From an uncultured Collinsella sp. (GTDB taxonomy: Bacteria; Actinomycetota; Coriobacteriia; Coriobacteriales; Coriobacteriaceae), in assembly GCA_900756725.1 (NCBI GenBank), contig CAAELJ010000115.1:1-21007 (forward strand): DNA of 21,007 bases, given 5' to 3'. The notes beneath the pieces are model-generated. The model was not told where the DNA came from, searched no databases, and was given only the letters and a program-made list of their open reading frames with translations. The position numbers and the translations under genes were made by a program. Positions 1-7,300 of the stretch are shown piece by piece; position 1 is the stretch's first letter; each line of letters starts with the position of its first letter.

Positions 1-45
1 CGAGACCTTGAACTGCCTGTCGTATCGCTTTCTTCTTTGCGTCAT
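1..45 (-). CDS. IS3-family transposase OrfA, N-terminal fragment cut by window edge
   Basis: Reading leftward from an ATG at 45-43, fifteen codons stay open to the edge and give MTQRRKRYDRQFKVS. The basic start followed by a YDxQFK-type motif is typical of the OrfA (helix-turn-helix) subunit of IS3-family transposases, which binds the terminal repeats of the element. A Shine-Dalgarno-like AAAGGTG (58-52) lies 6 bases before the ATG. The rest of the gene, and the orfB integrase expected after it, lie outside the window. Only 15 residues are visible, so the family is recognised from the N-terminus and the flanking IS-like end, and not from catalytic residues. Confidence 0.7.
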   Translation of the reverse strand, partial: MTQRRKRYDRQFKVS

Positions 46-51
46 CTTGAA

Positions 52-141
52 CACCTTTCGCTCTTAACTAGGTGTCCAATTCATCATACCCACTCCACCT
101 TTCGCTCTTAACTAGGTGTCCAATTCATCATACCCACTCCA
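52..141. repeat. Tandem duplication, 44-bp period, of the IS end
   Basis: Bases 53-96 and 97-140 are identical over 44 bp, and one base on each side also matches, giving about 2.05 copies. Each unit contains the IS end and the transposase ribosome-binding sequence. This could reflect slippage, or an IS inserted beside a remnant of the same end. Confidence 0.9.
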
Positions 142-226
142 ATGGATACGCCTAGGCGCGGTCCAAGAAATCGTCCGCACCCCCTTTTAGGAACTATTTC
201 ACCGCAACTTATAGATGCGGCGTCGA

Positions 227-772
227 CTAGGACAAATCGTCTTCGTAGGGCATCAGGTCTGCCAAGTAGCCTTTCTCCTTGAGTATGGCCTCGATCTCGT
301 CGAGGGTCTGCTCGTCCTCCGCCGCGATGCGATGGAAGTGATAGCCGCTCGTCACCGTTAGTAGCGGGAAACTCTTGCCGCTCTCGATATCGTGCAGGTA
401 GCGCTCAACATCGCGACGATTGCGAATGTCCAGGTCGGCCGTGATCTTGCCGTACACGCGGTGGTTGACGATCACGTTGAGCACGGCGCCGCCCGCATCG
501 ACGATGCTCGTGAGCTCATCGCCTGCCTGCTCCACGCCGTGGCGAACCTTGACCAAGCGCGTGGGCACAGCGGGGCTGCTGGGGGCCTCCTGCAGCACGT
601 AGCCGCGATTGGTCGCCACGATATCGTGCCCATCGGCACGCAGCAGGGCGATGTCTTGCACGACAATCTGGCGGCTCACGCCAACCTCACGGGCAAGTGC
701 GCTGCCCGAAACGGGCTCCTTGGCTTCCTCGAGCACGGCCATGATGGAACGGCGACGCTCGCGGGCGTCCAT
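227..772 (-). CDS. niaR: NiaR-type transcriptional repressor of NAD biosynthesis (HTH + 3H domain)
   Basis: This 181-aa protein has an N-terminal winged helix-turn-helix (about residues 5-60, with SGSALAREVGVSRQIVVQDI) followed by a 3H domain. Its conserved histidines are visible at H78 (VRHG), H104 (NHRVYG) and H145/H147 (GYHFHRI); in this family they bind a metal and the domain senses niacin. The length is normal for NiaR/YrxA. It is the last gene of the nadA-nadB-nadC-niaR operon: its ATG shares one base with the nadC stop (TAATG), so the two are translationally coupled, and its own ribosome-binding site is weak. The likely role is feedback repression of the operon through the inverted repeat upstream of nadA (inferred). 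The stop is TAG. A weak 5-bp hairpin at 202-220 follows without a T-run, so no convincing terminator is seen. Confidence 0.92.
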   Translation of the reverse strand: MDARERRRSIMAVLEEAKEPVSGSALAREVGVSRQIVVQDIALLRADGHDIVATNRGYVLQEAPSSPAVPTRLVKVRHGVEQAGDELTSIVDAGGAVLNVIVNHRVYGKITADLDIRNRRDVERYLHDIESGKSFPLLTVTSGYHFHRIAAEDEQTLDEIEAILKEKGYLADLMPYEDDLS

Positions 773-1632
773 TATTTACCGTCCAGCAGACGCAGGTGCT
801 TGAGCGAGAGGTCGAGGATCGGCGCAGAATGCGTCAGAGCGCCCGAGCTAATAAAGTCAACGCCCAGGTCGGCGAGCGCGCGGATATTGTTGGCGTCCAC
901 GTTGCCCGAGCACTCGGTCTTGGCGCGACCGGCGATAAGCTCGATAGCGGCGGCCATGTCGTCGTGGGTCATGTTGTCGAGCATGATGATATCGGCACCG
1001 GCCTCAACTGCCTCGCGCACCATATCCAGGTTCTCGCACTCAATCTCGACCGTCGTGGTAAACGACGCATGGGCGCGCGCCATCTCGATCGCGCGCGTCA
1101 CGCCACCGGCTGCATCGATGTGGTTGTCCTTGAGCATGACGGCCGTCGACAGGTTGTAACGGTGATTGCTGCCACCGCCGATCTCGACTGCTGCCTTCTC
1201 GAAGACACGCATGCCCGGCGTGGTCTTGCGCGTGTCGACAAGCACGGTCTTGGTGCCCTCGAGCGCAGCCGCCATCCGATGCGTGTAGGTGGCGATACCG
1301 CTCATACGCTGCAGGTAGTTGAGCGCCACGCGCTCGCCCGAAAGCAGCACGCGCGCGTCGCCGCGCACCTGGCCCACGTGATCGCCGGCGTGCACCTCGT
1401 CGCCATCCGAGACATCGAACAACACGGAGCTCTGCGGATCCAGCAGCTCAAAGGTGCGGGCGAACACATCCAGGCCGGCAATGATGCCGTCGGCCTTGGC
1501 GATGAGCTCCACCGTGGCGGGGCGCGCCGTGGGGCACACGCTCGCCGTGCTCACGTCCTCAAACGTAATGTCCTCGCGCAGAGCCTGCAGAATCAGATCA
1601 TCGACGACGAGTTTCATAGTAATGGGATTCAT
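772..1632 (-). CDS. nadC: Nicotinate-nucleotide pyrophosphorylase (quinolinate phosphoribosyltransferase)
   Basis: This 286-aa protein catalyses quinolinate + PRPP to nicotinate mononucleotide, CO2 and PPi, the third step of de novo NAD synthesis, in the cytoplasm. Family signatures are all present: NYLQRMSGIAT (105-115), the substrate-binding DTRKTTPGMR (133-142), GGGSNHRYNL (152-161), KDNH (168-171), the acidic ECEN (198-201), LDN (218-220) and the C-terminal barrel strand ISSGALTHSAP (261-271). The length matches the family. The ATG at 1632 follows GGAG with a 6-base gap, inside the end of nadB; the two genes are 3 bases apart. Its stop overlaps the niaR start. A later ATG (MKLVV) is possible but has no better ribosome-binding site. 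Confidence 0.96.
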   Translation of the reverse strand: MNPITMKLVVDDLILQALREDITFEDVSTASVCPTARPATVELIAKADGIIAGLDVFARTFELLDPQSSVLFDVSDGDEVHAGDHVGQVRGDARVLLSGERVALNYLQRMSGIATYTHRMAAALEGTKTVLVDTRKTTPGMRVFEKAAVEIGGGSNHRYNLSTAVMLKDNHIDAAGGVTRAIEMARAHASFTTTVEIECENLDMVREAVEAGADIIMLDNMTHDDMAAAIELIAGRAKTECSGNVDANNIRALADLGVDFISSGALTHSAPILDLSLKHLRLLDGK

Positions 1633-1635
1633 GGT

Positions 1636-3012
1636 CTACTCCTCCACGGCCTGCGTACCGGCGGCACGCGCCAAATCATCGATTGCCAGGGTGTCGGCGC
1701 TCAGGGCGCGATGACGGCCATCGAGCGCGGGCTCGCCCGCCTGCTCCACGGCAAGCGACTCGCCGGTGCGCATACGCCACGCGGCGCGGCGACCCCAGAC
1801 TAGGGATTCGAGCAAGCTGTTGGAAGCTAGGCGATTCTTGCCGTGAACGCCGTTGCAGGCCGTCTCGCCGGCGGCGTAGAGCTCGGGCATCGAGGTGCGG
1901 CCGTCCTTATCGACCCACACGCCGCCCATAAAGTAGTGCTGCGTGGGCGTGACGGGGATGGGCTCGTCCAGGATGTCGCGTCCGTCCTCCAGGCAGCGCG
2001 CACGGATATTGGCAAAATGCCCGGTCACCACATCGTGCTCGACGGGGGCAAAGCTCAGCCACTCGTGCTCGGTGCCGTCCTGCTTCATCTGCTCGCGAAT
2101 GGCCGCGGCGACCACGTCGCGCGGCTGCAGTTCGTCGGTAAAACGCTCGCCGGCGGCATTGAGCAGAATCGCGCCCTCGCCGCGGCAGCTCTCGCTGATT
2201 AGGAACGTACGACCCGGCTGCGGCGAAAACAGGCCCGTGGGGTGGATCTGCACGTAGTCCAGGTGCTCCATCGTGATGCCGTGCTCCTGCGCGATGTAGC
2301 AAGCGTCACCGGTGAGCTGCGGGTAGTTGGTGGAGTGATCGTACACGCCGCCGATGCCACCCGTTGCCCACAGCGTATGGCGAGCATGAATCTCAAACGA
2401 CTCGCCAGTATGCACGCCCTCGACGGCATTTGCCAGCTCGTCGGCAGGGCGAGCTGAATCGCCCTCATCCACGGCAACGGCGACGACGCCGGTGCACACC
2501 GTGGCGCCATCGCGCTCGGCGGTCAGGATATCGGTCATGGCAACGTGTTCGAGAATCTGCACGTTGTCCAGCTTGCGGACAGCCTGGAGCAGTTTGGTCG
2601 TAATCTCCTTGCCCGTAATATCGGCATGGAAGGCGATGCGCGGGCGGCTGTGCGCGCCCTCGCGGGTAAAGTCGAGGCTGCCGTCGGCCTTGCGCTCAAA
2701 GTCCACGCCCATGGCCAGCAGATCATTGATGACCGAGCGGCTCGAGCGGATCATGATGTCGACGCTCTCGCGGCGGTTTTCGTAATGGCCGGCGTGCATG
2801 GTGTCCTCAAAGAAGGCATCGTAGTCAGAGCCTTCGGGCAGCACGCAGATACCGCCCTGCGCGAGCATCGAATCGCACTCGTCGACGGCGCCCTTGGAGA
2901 GCATGATTACGCGCGTGCTCGTCGGCAGGTTGAGAGCCGCATACAGGCCCGCCACGCCGCAACCGGCAATGACGACATCGCACTCCATATCGGGGTATTG
3001 TTTGGTTTCCAC
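1636..3012 (-). CDS. nadB: L-aspartate oxidase
   Basis: This flavoprotein oxidises L-aspartate to iminoaspartate, which NadA condenses to quinolinate. With the GTG start at 3012 it has 458 residues. The GTG is chosen because AAGGGAGAGG (3028-3019) lies 6 bases before it; the frame is open up to an ATG at 3057, but that ATG lies inside a palindrome and has no ribosome-binding site. Visible features are the FAD Rossmann GCGVAG (17-22), the substrate-region HSRPRIAFHAD, HPTGL, the SESCRGEGA motif, and the family signature GVHGKNRLASNSLLE. Typical NadB proteins have about 530-540 residues; here only about 50 residues follow the last FAD-contacting motif, so the C-terminal helical domain is short. 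It is second in the operon, 56 bases after nadA. The function assignment is firm; the effect of the short C-terminus is unknown. Confidence 0.94.
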   Translation of the reverse strand: METKQYPDMECDVVIAGCGVAGLYAALNLPTSTRVIMLSKGAVDECDSMLAQGGICVLPEGSDYDAFFEDTMHAGHYENRRESVDIMIRSSRSVINDLLAMGVDFERKADGSLDFTREGAHSRPRIAFHADITGKEITTKLLQAVRKLDNVQILEHVAMTDILTAERDGATVCTGVVAVAVDEGDSARPADELANAVEGVHTGESFEIHARHTLWATGGIGGVYDHSTNYPQLTGDACYIAQEHGITMEHLDYVQIHPTGLFSPQPGRTFLISESCRGEGAILLNAAGERFTDELQPRDVVAAAIREQMKQDGTEHEWLSFAPVEHDVVTGHFANIRARCLEDGRDILDEPIPVTPTQHYFMGGVWVDKDGRTSMPELYAAGETACNGVHGKNRLASNSLLESLVWGRRAAWRMRTGESLAVEQAGEPALDGRHRALSADTLAIDDLARAAGTQAVEE

Positions 3013-3030
3013 AGGAATCCTCTCCCTTGT

Positions 3031-3065
3031 AATGTGACATAAGGGATGGTCCCTCATGTCACATT
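3031..3065. repeat. Palindromic element between nadA and nadB
   Basis: Arms 3031-3046 and 3050-3065 are complementary over 16 bp with one mismatch, around a 3-base TGG loop; the outer part reads AATGTGACAT and the inner part AAGGGA. It fills nearly all of the 56-base nadA-nadB gap and ends about 3 bases before the nadB Shine-Dalgarno sequence. In the operon mRNA it would form a stable hairpin. It could be an intergenic palindromic repeat of this genome or a local translation or stability element. There is no T-run, so a terminator is unlikely. Confidence 0.85.
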
Positions 3066-3068
3066 GGC

Positions 3069-4094
3069 TTAGCGCGCCGCGTACTCGAGCATGCGGTCGA
3101 GCGTGAGCTTGGCCTGGTCGGCGGCCTCGTCCGACACGCCAATCCGCACCTCGCCCTCGCCCGTCTCCAGGCAGCGCACGAGCTTTTCGAGCGTGATGAG
3201 ATCCATGTTGACGCAGGTGGGCTGCACCGCGGGGAAGTAGAACTTCTTGCCGGTGCCCTGGCAGCGGCGCTCAAGTTCGTAGAGCACGCCGCGGACCGTC
3301 ACGATGATAAACTCGCTCGCGTCCGACTCCTCGGCGTACTTGATGATACCGGCGGTGGAGCCGATGTAGTCGGCCTCGGCAAGGACGTCGGCCTTGCACT
3401 CGGGGTGCGCCAGCACGAGCGCGTCGGGATGCGCCTCCTGCGCGTCAACGATCTGCTCGACGGTGATGATGTGATGACGCGGGCAGTAGCCGTTGTTGAG
3501 GATGACGTGCTTTTGGGGCACCTGCTCGGCTACGAAGCGGCCCAGGTTTTGATCGGGGATGAACAGGACATGCTGCTGCGGCAGCTCGGAGACGATCTTG
3601 ACGGCGTTGGAGCTGGTGACGCACACGTCACTCCAGCTCTTGATCTCGACCGTCGAGTTGACGTAGCACACCACGGCCAGGTCGTCGCCGTACTCGGCGC
3701 GCGCCGCGTCGACCGTCTCGCGCTTGACCATGTGCGCCATGGGACAGTCCGCGCCCGGCTCGGGCAGCAGCACGGTCTTGGTGGGATTGAGCAGCTTGGC
3801 GCTCTCGCCCATAAACTCCACGCCGCACAGCACGATAGTCTGCTGCGGCAGGCTCTTGGCGAGCTTTGCCAGGTAGAAGCTGTCGCCGACGAAATCGGCC
3901 ACAGCCTGAACCTCGGGCGCCACATAGTAGTGCGCCAGGATCACCGCGTCACGTTGGGTTTTTAGTTGCTGAATGGCCTCGACGAGCTCTGCGGGCACCA
4001 GTGCCGCGCGCTCCGTTGCCGTCGTTGCCGATGCTAGGCCGGCCGCGATATCGCGTGCAAGCTCCGATGCATCCATGTTCGCGCTCTGTGCCAT
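3069..4094 (-). CDS. nadA: Quinolinate synthase, [4Fe-4S] enzyme
   Basis: This 341-aa cytoplasmic enzyme condenses iminoaspartate with dihydroxyacetone phosphate to quinolinate. Family motifs run in order: AHYYVAPEVQ (54-63), CGVEFMGESAK (90-100), CYVNS (143-147), PDQNLG (180-185), NGYCPRHH (201-208), HPEC (230-233), GSTAGI (245-250) and QPTCVNMDLITLEKL (291-305). The three cysteines expected to hold the cluster are C90, C204 and C294. The ATG at 4094 follows AGAGGGG by 5 bases; an in-frame TTG directly before it is a less likely start. It is the first gene of the operon and lies just downstream of the promoter/operator at 4130-4179. Confidence 0.96.
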   Translation of the reverse strand: MAQSANMDASELARDIAAGLASATTATERAALVPAELVEAIQQLKTQRDAVILAHYYVAPEVQAVADFVGDSFYLAKLAKSLPQQTIVLCGVEFMGESAKLLNPTKTVLLPEPGADCPMAHMVKRETVDAARAEYGDDLAVVCYVNSTVEIKSWSDVCVTSSNAVKIVSELPQQHVLFIPDQNLGRFVAEQVPQKHVILNNGYCPRHHIITVEQIVDAQEAHPDALVLAHPECKADVLAEADYIGSTAGIIKYAEESDASEFIIVTVRGVLYELERRCQGTGKKFYFPAVQPTCVNMDLITLEKLVRCLETGEGEVRIGVSDEAADQAKLTLDRMLEYAAR

Positions 4095-4129
4095 CAAGGC
4101 CCCTCTCTTTTGGCGAATCTTGGGGCTTT

Positions 4130-4158
4130 AGTATGACACCTAGGTTTACAGCTGACAA
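4130..4158 (-). promoter_or_regulatory. Probable sigma-70-type promoter of the nadABC-niaR operon
   Basis: On the minus strand TTGTCA (4158-4153) is followed after exactly 17 bases by CATACT (4135-4130), five and four matches respectively to the -35 and -10 consensus. The predicted transcription start is 30-odd bases before the nadA ATG. The right arm of the large inverted repeat occupies the spacer, an arrangement suited to repression. Confidence 0.55.
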
Positions 4159-4179
4159 GACAGCTGTAAACCTAGGTGT
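4136..4179. promoter_or_regulatory. Candidate NiaR operator: perfect 19-bp inverted repeat
   Basis: Arms 4136-4154 and 4161-4179 are perfectly complementary around a 6-base spacer (ACAAGA). Each arm starts from the outside with ACACCTAGGT, which contains the palindrome ACCTAGGT, and ends with the palindrome CAGCTG. The repeat overlaps the predicted -35 and spacer of the nad promoter, and the operon encodes NiaR. Assignment to NiaR is inferred from this placement; the motif has not been compared with a database of NiaR sites. Confidence 0.6.
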
Positions 4180-4203
4180 AAAGTTGAAATAAAGATTCAA
4201 TCA

Positions 4204-4262
4204 TGCGGCAGGTCCATTTTCGAACTGGCAAGCTGAGGATAGTTGAAAATGGACCTGCCGCA
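4204..4262. repeat. Intergenic palindromic element (18-bp perfect arms)
   Basis: Arms 4204-4221 and 4245-4262 are perfectly complementary; pairing continues inward by AACT/AGTT past a single bulged G, leaving a loop of about 14 bases. The arm contains CAGGTCCATTTT (4209-4220). It lies between the nad promoter region and the end of the surface-protein gene. There is no T-run, and it is separate from the terminator-like hairpin at 4312-4344. It probably belongs to a dispersed palindromic repeat family (inferred). Confidence 0.85.
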
Positions 4263-4311
4263 CGGTTCGAGCAGCCCGTTTTGTCTTGGCCCGAGAGGCA
4301 GTGGGCATAGA

Positions 4312-4344
4312 AGCGGGTCCGGGATCGCTCGATCCGGACCCGCT
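4312..4344 (-). terminator. Probable transcription terminator after the surface-protein gene
   Basis: On the minus strand, 16 bases after the TAA stop, a 14-bp GC-rich stem (4344-4331 with 4326-4312, one bulged base, 4-base loop) is followed by TTCTATG. The stem is strong but the T-run is poor, so termination is likely but not certain. Confidence 0.5.
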
Positions 4345-4360
4345 GGGAACTGGCATGCAG

Positions 4361-7300
4361 TTAAGCGCGGCGCTTCATGGCCCACGCCAGCAGCAGAGCT
4401 GCCACACCGGCAACGAGTACGGCACCAGCCATGACGTACGCGCTGTCGCCGGACTGAGGCAACGTCTCCTTGCCAGCCTTCTTCTTAGGCTTGGAAGTCG
4501 TAGTCGTGGTGGTCGTAGTCGTGGTGGTCTGGCCAGGAGCGGGCTTGGCAGCCTCGGCAACGGTGAAGGTCGTCTCGGCAGTGCCCGTAGCCGAAACCAC
4601 GCTCAGCTTGTGTTCGCCCACGCCGAGCGTATTGAGGAAGCTCGCCTTGAGCGTCACAATCGTAGAGCCCTCGGTGAGCTCGTAGTTCTCGGAAGCAACT
4701 TCCTTATCGTCGACAAGAACCTTCTGGAAGAACCTGATCGGCGCGTTCGAGCGGAAGCTCAGATCCTTGGCGGCGTCGACCGTAATCGTCTGGCCTGCGC
4801 CCTCGATGATTGAAGGCGCCAGGATCGCGATGCCCTCGGTCTTGCCCTTCTCGCCGCAGACGGTGCACTCCTGATGCCTCTCGCCCTTGGCCTCGGTGGT
4901 CGCCGGCTTGTCGACGACCCACTCAAAGGTGTGCTTGGCCTTGTCGAGGATCTCGCCGCAGCGGCAGACATGCCAGTGATTCGTGGCATCGTGCGCCCAG
5001 CCGGAGCCGTCGGGCTCGTGCTTAAACACGCCCTCGACCGTCACGTTCACGTCGTGCTCGACGTCCTTAAGCTCAAAGGTGCCGGCGTCGGAGAGCTTAA
5101 CGGCCTCACCGTCAACCTTTACGGCGTAGTCCTTGCCCGCAAAGTACGCACTGTCGATGCTCATGGCAAGCGTTGCGGAACCACGCCAGTCGAGCTCGGT
5201 TGCCGTCGCGGTGAGCGTGTAGCCCTGCTGGTTAGTCGGCAGCGCCACAACCAGCTTGCGGCCGGCAGCCACGGTAACCTCGGTAACAGAGGAGACATCG
5301 TAGTTGGCCTTAGCCCGGTAGCGTACCTCGTACACGCCAGCAGCGAGATCCTTGAGCTCGGTTACGCCCTCGCCCACAGCCTGATACCTGTCGGCATCCT
5401 TAGCGCGCCACTCCATCGTCGCATCGACGCCCACGATCTTGCCGTCGCGCTTGCCACTCACGGTCTCGGCCTCGGCCTGGACCTTCGGCGCGTCCTGAGC
5501 GGCGTTCTTGATGGAGAACTCGCATGTCAGGCCCTCGGTCGGCAGCGCATAGTTGCCAGCGGCCTTGCCCGTCAGCGCACCAAGGGTCGCCGTGTAAGAA
5601 GTGCCGGCCTCGGTTTGGGAGCCCTCGACGGTCGCGCCAAGGTCATCCTCGCCGATGACGTTGCCGAGCGTCGCCTCGGGGCAGTGCTCCTTACCGTCGT
5701 AGACAAACTCGCTGGTACCCCACGTCACAGTAAGCAATCGCTGATTGATGGCGAACACGCCATCGACGAACGTGATGTTGTAGTTGGGGTTAGCGTCCTT
5801 GGCCTGCGTCAGGTGCAGCGCATAGCCGCCATCACGCACGTTGTCGTTATCTTCGCGCTCGATCTCGAGGCCCTGGAGGCTCTCGCCCTCGACAAGCTCG
5901 CCGGATGTGATCGCCCACGTAAACACGGGGTCGGCCTCGCCGTAAGTCTTGGAGGAGTCGTCGGCTGCGACCGTGATCGCGCGCGGCTTGACCTCGAGCG
6001 TAACCTCACCCTCGGCGGTCGCACCGTCAATCGTCACCCGGTAGGCAACGGTCAGCGTGCCAGCGTCGCGGATCTTGGGGGCCTCGGGAGACCAGTTCTT
6101 GCCGTCGGTGCTGTACTGGGCCGTCGCGCCCTCGGGCAGGCTCGTCGCATCGACCGTGTGATACGCACCGTCGTACTCGTCGGAGTAGCCGGCGATAGCA
6201 GCGGCAGGAATCTCGTCTGCAGGCAACGCATGCCCACAGACCGTGCACTGCTGATGCTTGGAGCCAGCCTCGGTTGCCGTGGGCGCCTTGTCGATGACCC
6301 ACTCAAAGGCATGCGCAGTCTCATCGATCTTCTCGCCGCAGGTGCACTCGTGCCAGTGCGTATTGTCGTCAGAGAGCCACTTGTCGTTCACGGCCTCGTG
6401 CTTACGCACGCCCTCGACGGTGATGGTGGTCTTCTCCTCGACATTGCTCAGGACGAGCTTTCCATCCTCGCCCTTCTCGAGAACAACGCCGTTCGCCTTG
6501 ACGGCAAAGTCGTCGCCCGCGTAGTAGCCATCGGAGATCTTTACCGAGAACTCCACGCTTTCGTGCCACTGCAGCCTGTTCGGGCTATGCCACACTATCG
6601 AGTAGGCGTCATTCTTATCAGAAAGGGTGACCCATAAGTACTTACCGTTGTCGACATGCACTTCCACAGGCGTGGACGGCATGTAATTATCAGTCTCGGC
6701 ATACCAGACCTGGTAGTAGCCGGCAGCAAGGTTCTCAATCTTACCGTCCTCGGAAACCAAGGTCTCGCCATCGACGTCCCCGGCTTCGGTGCGGAACAGG
6801 CGGTAGGCGACGCCGCCGTGCGCGCCCTCGATTTTGCCGTCGCACTTGCCGCGGATGGTCTCCTTGGCAGCGCTCAGCCCCTTAGGTTTCTCCTGCTCGG
6901 CCTTATAAATCGTGTAGGTATACTCAAGGTTTTCGGTAGGAAGGGCATAGTTCTTGATGACCTCGGGGTCACCGACGAGGCCCGTCACCTTTGCCGGATA
7001 GCTACCGGCATCGATACCCGTCGCGTTCTCGACCTCATAGGAAACCTTGCCCTCGTCACCCTCGGCAACATTGCTGACCGTGACCTTGGGGCCCTGAGGC
7101 TCGCCGTTATAGGTATACGTTCCGACCGTCCAGCCAACACCAATCTGGCGCTTGGTGATCTCGAACGTGCCGGTCTGGAGCGTCGGAGCATAGTTCGCCC
7201 TCTGGATCTTGTCCCACTTGTCGCCGACCTCGCTCTCCTCGATCGTCAGCGTATAGGTGCCCACGTTCTCGCCGGCCTCACGGCGAATCTTGAACCAAGA

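Larger units (their letters stand above)
1..141 (-). mobile_element. End of an IS3-family insertion sequence (orfA-proximal end)
   Basis: The partial transposase orfA at the left edge is preceded on the minus strand by about 45 bases that include TGGACACCTAGTTAAGAGC, placed as the terminal inverted repeat of an IS3-type element would be. The exact outer boundary is uncertain because the end sequence is present twice in tandem. The element sits downstream of niaR, so it does not interrupt a gene visible here. The other IS end and any target-site duplication are outside the window. Confidence 0.6.

Noticed and set aside
202..220. Terminator after niaR
   Set aside because: The stem is only 5 bp with a 9-base loop and no T-run, so it is not supported.
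796..1803. Plus-strand open frame of 335 codons
   Set aside because: It is antisense to nadC and the end of nadB, and its His/Arg/Ala-rich product has no family features, while nadC on the other strand is unmistakable.
3013..3057. N-terminal extension of nadB from the ATG at 3057
   Set aside because: The ATG is within the palindrome and lacks a ribosome-binding site, whereas the GTG at 3012 has a strong one and begins just before the FAD-binding fold.
4874..6637. Plus-strand open frame of 587 codons
   Set aside because: It is also antisense to the surface gene, with low-complexity Leu/Val/Arg/Gly composition typical of a shadow frame.
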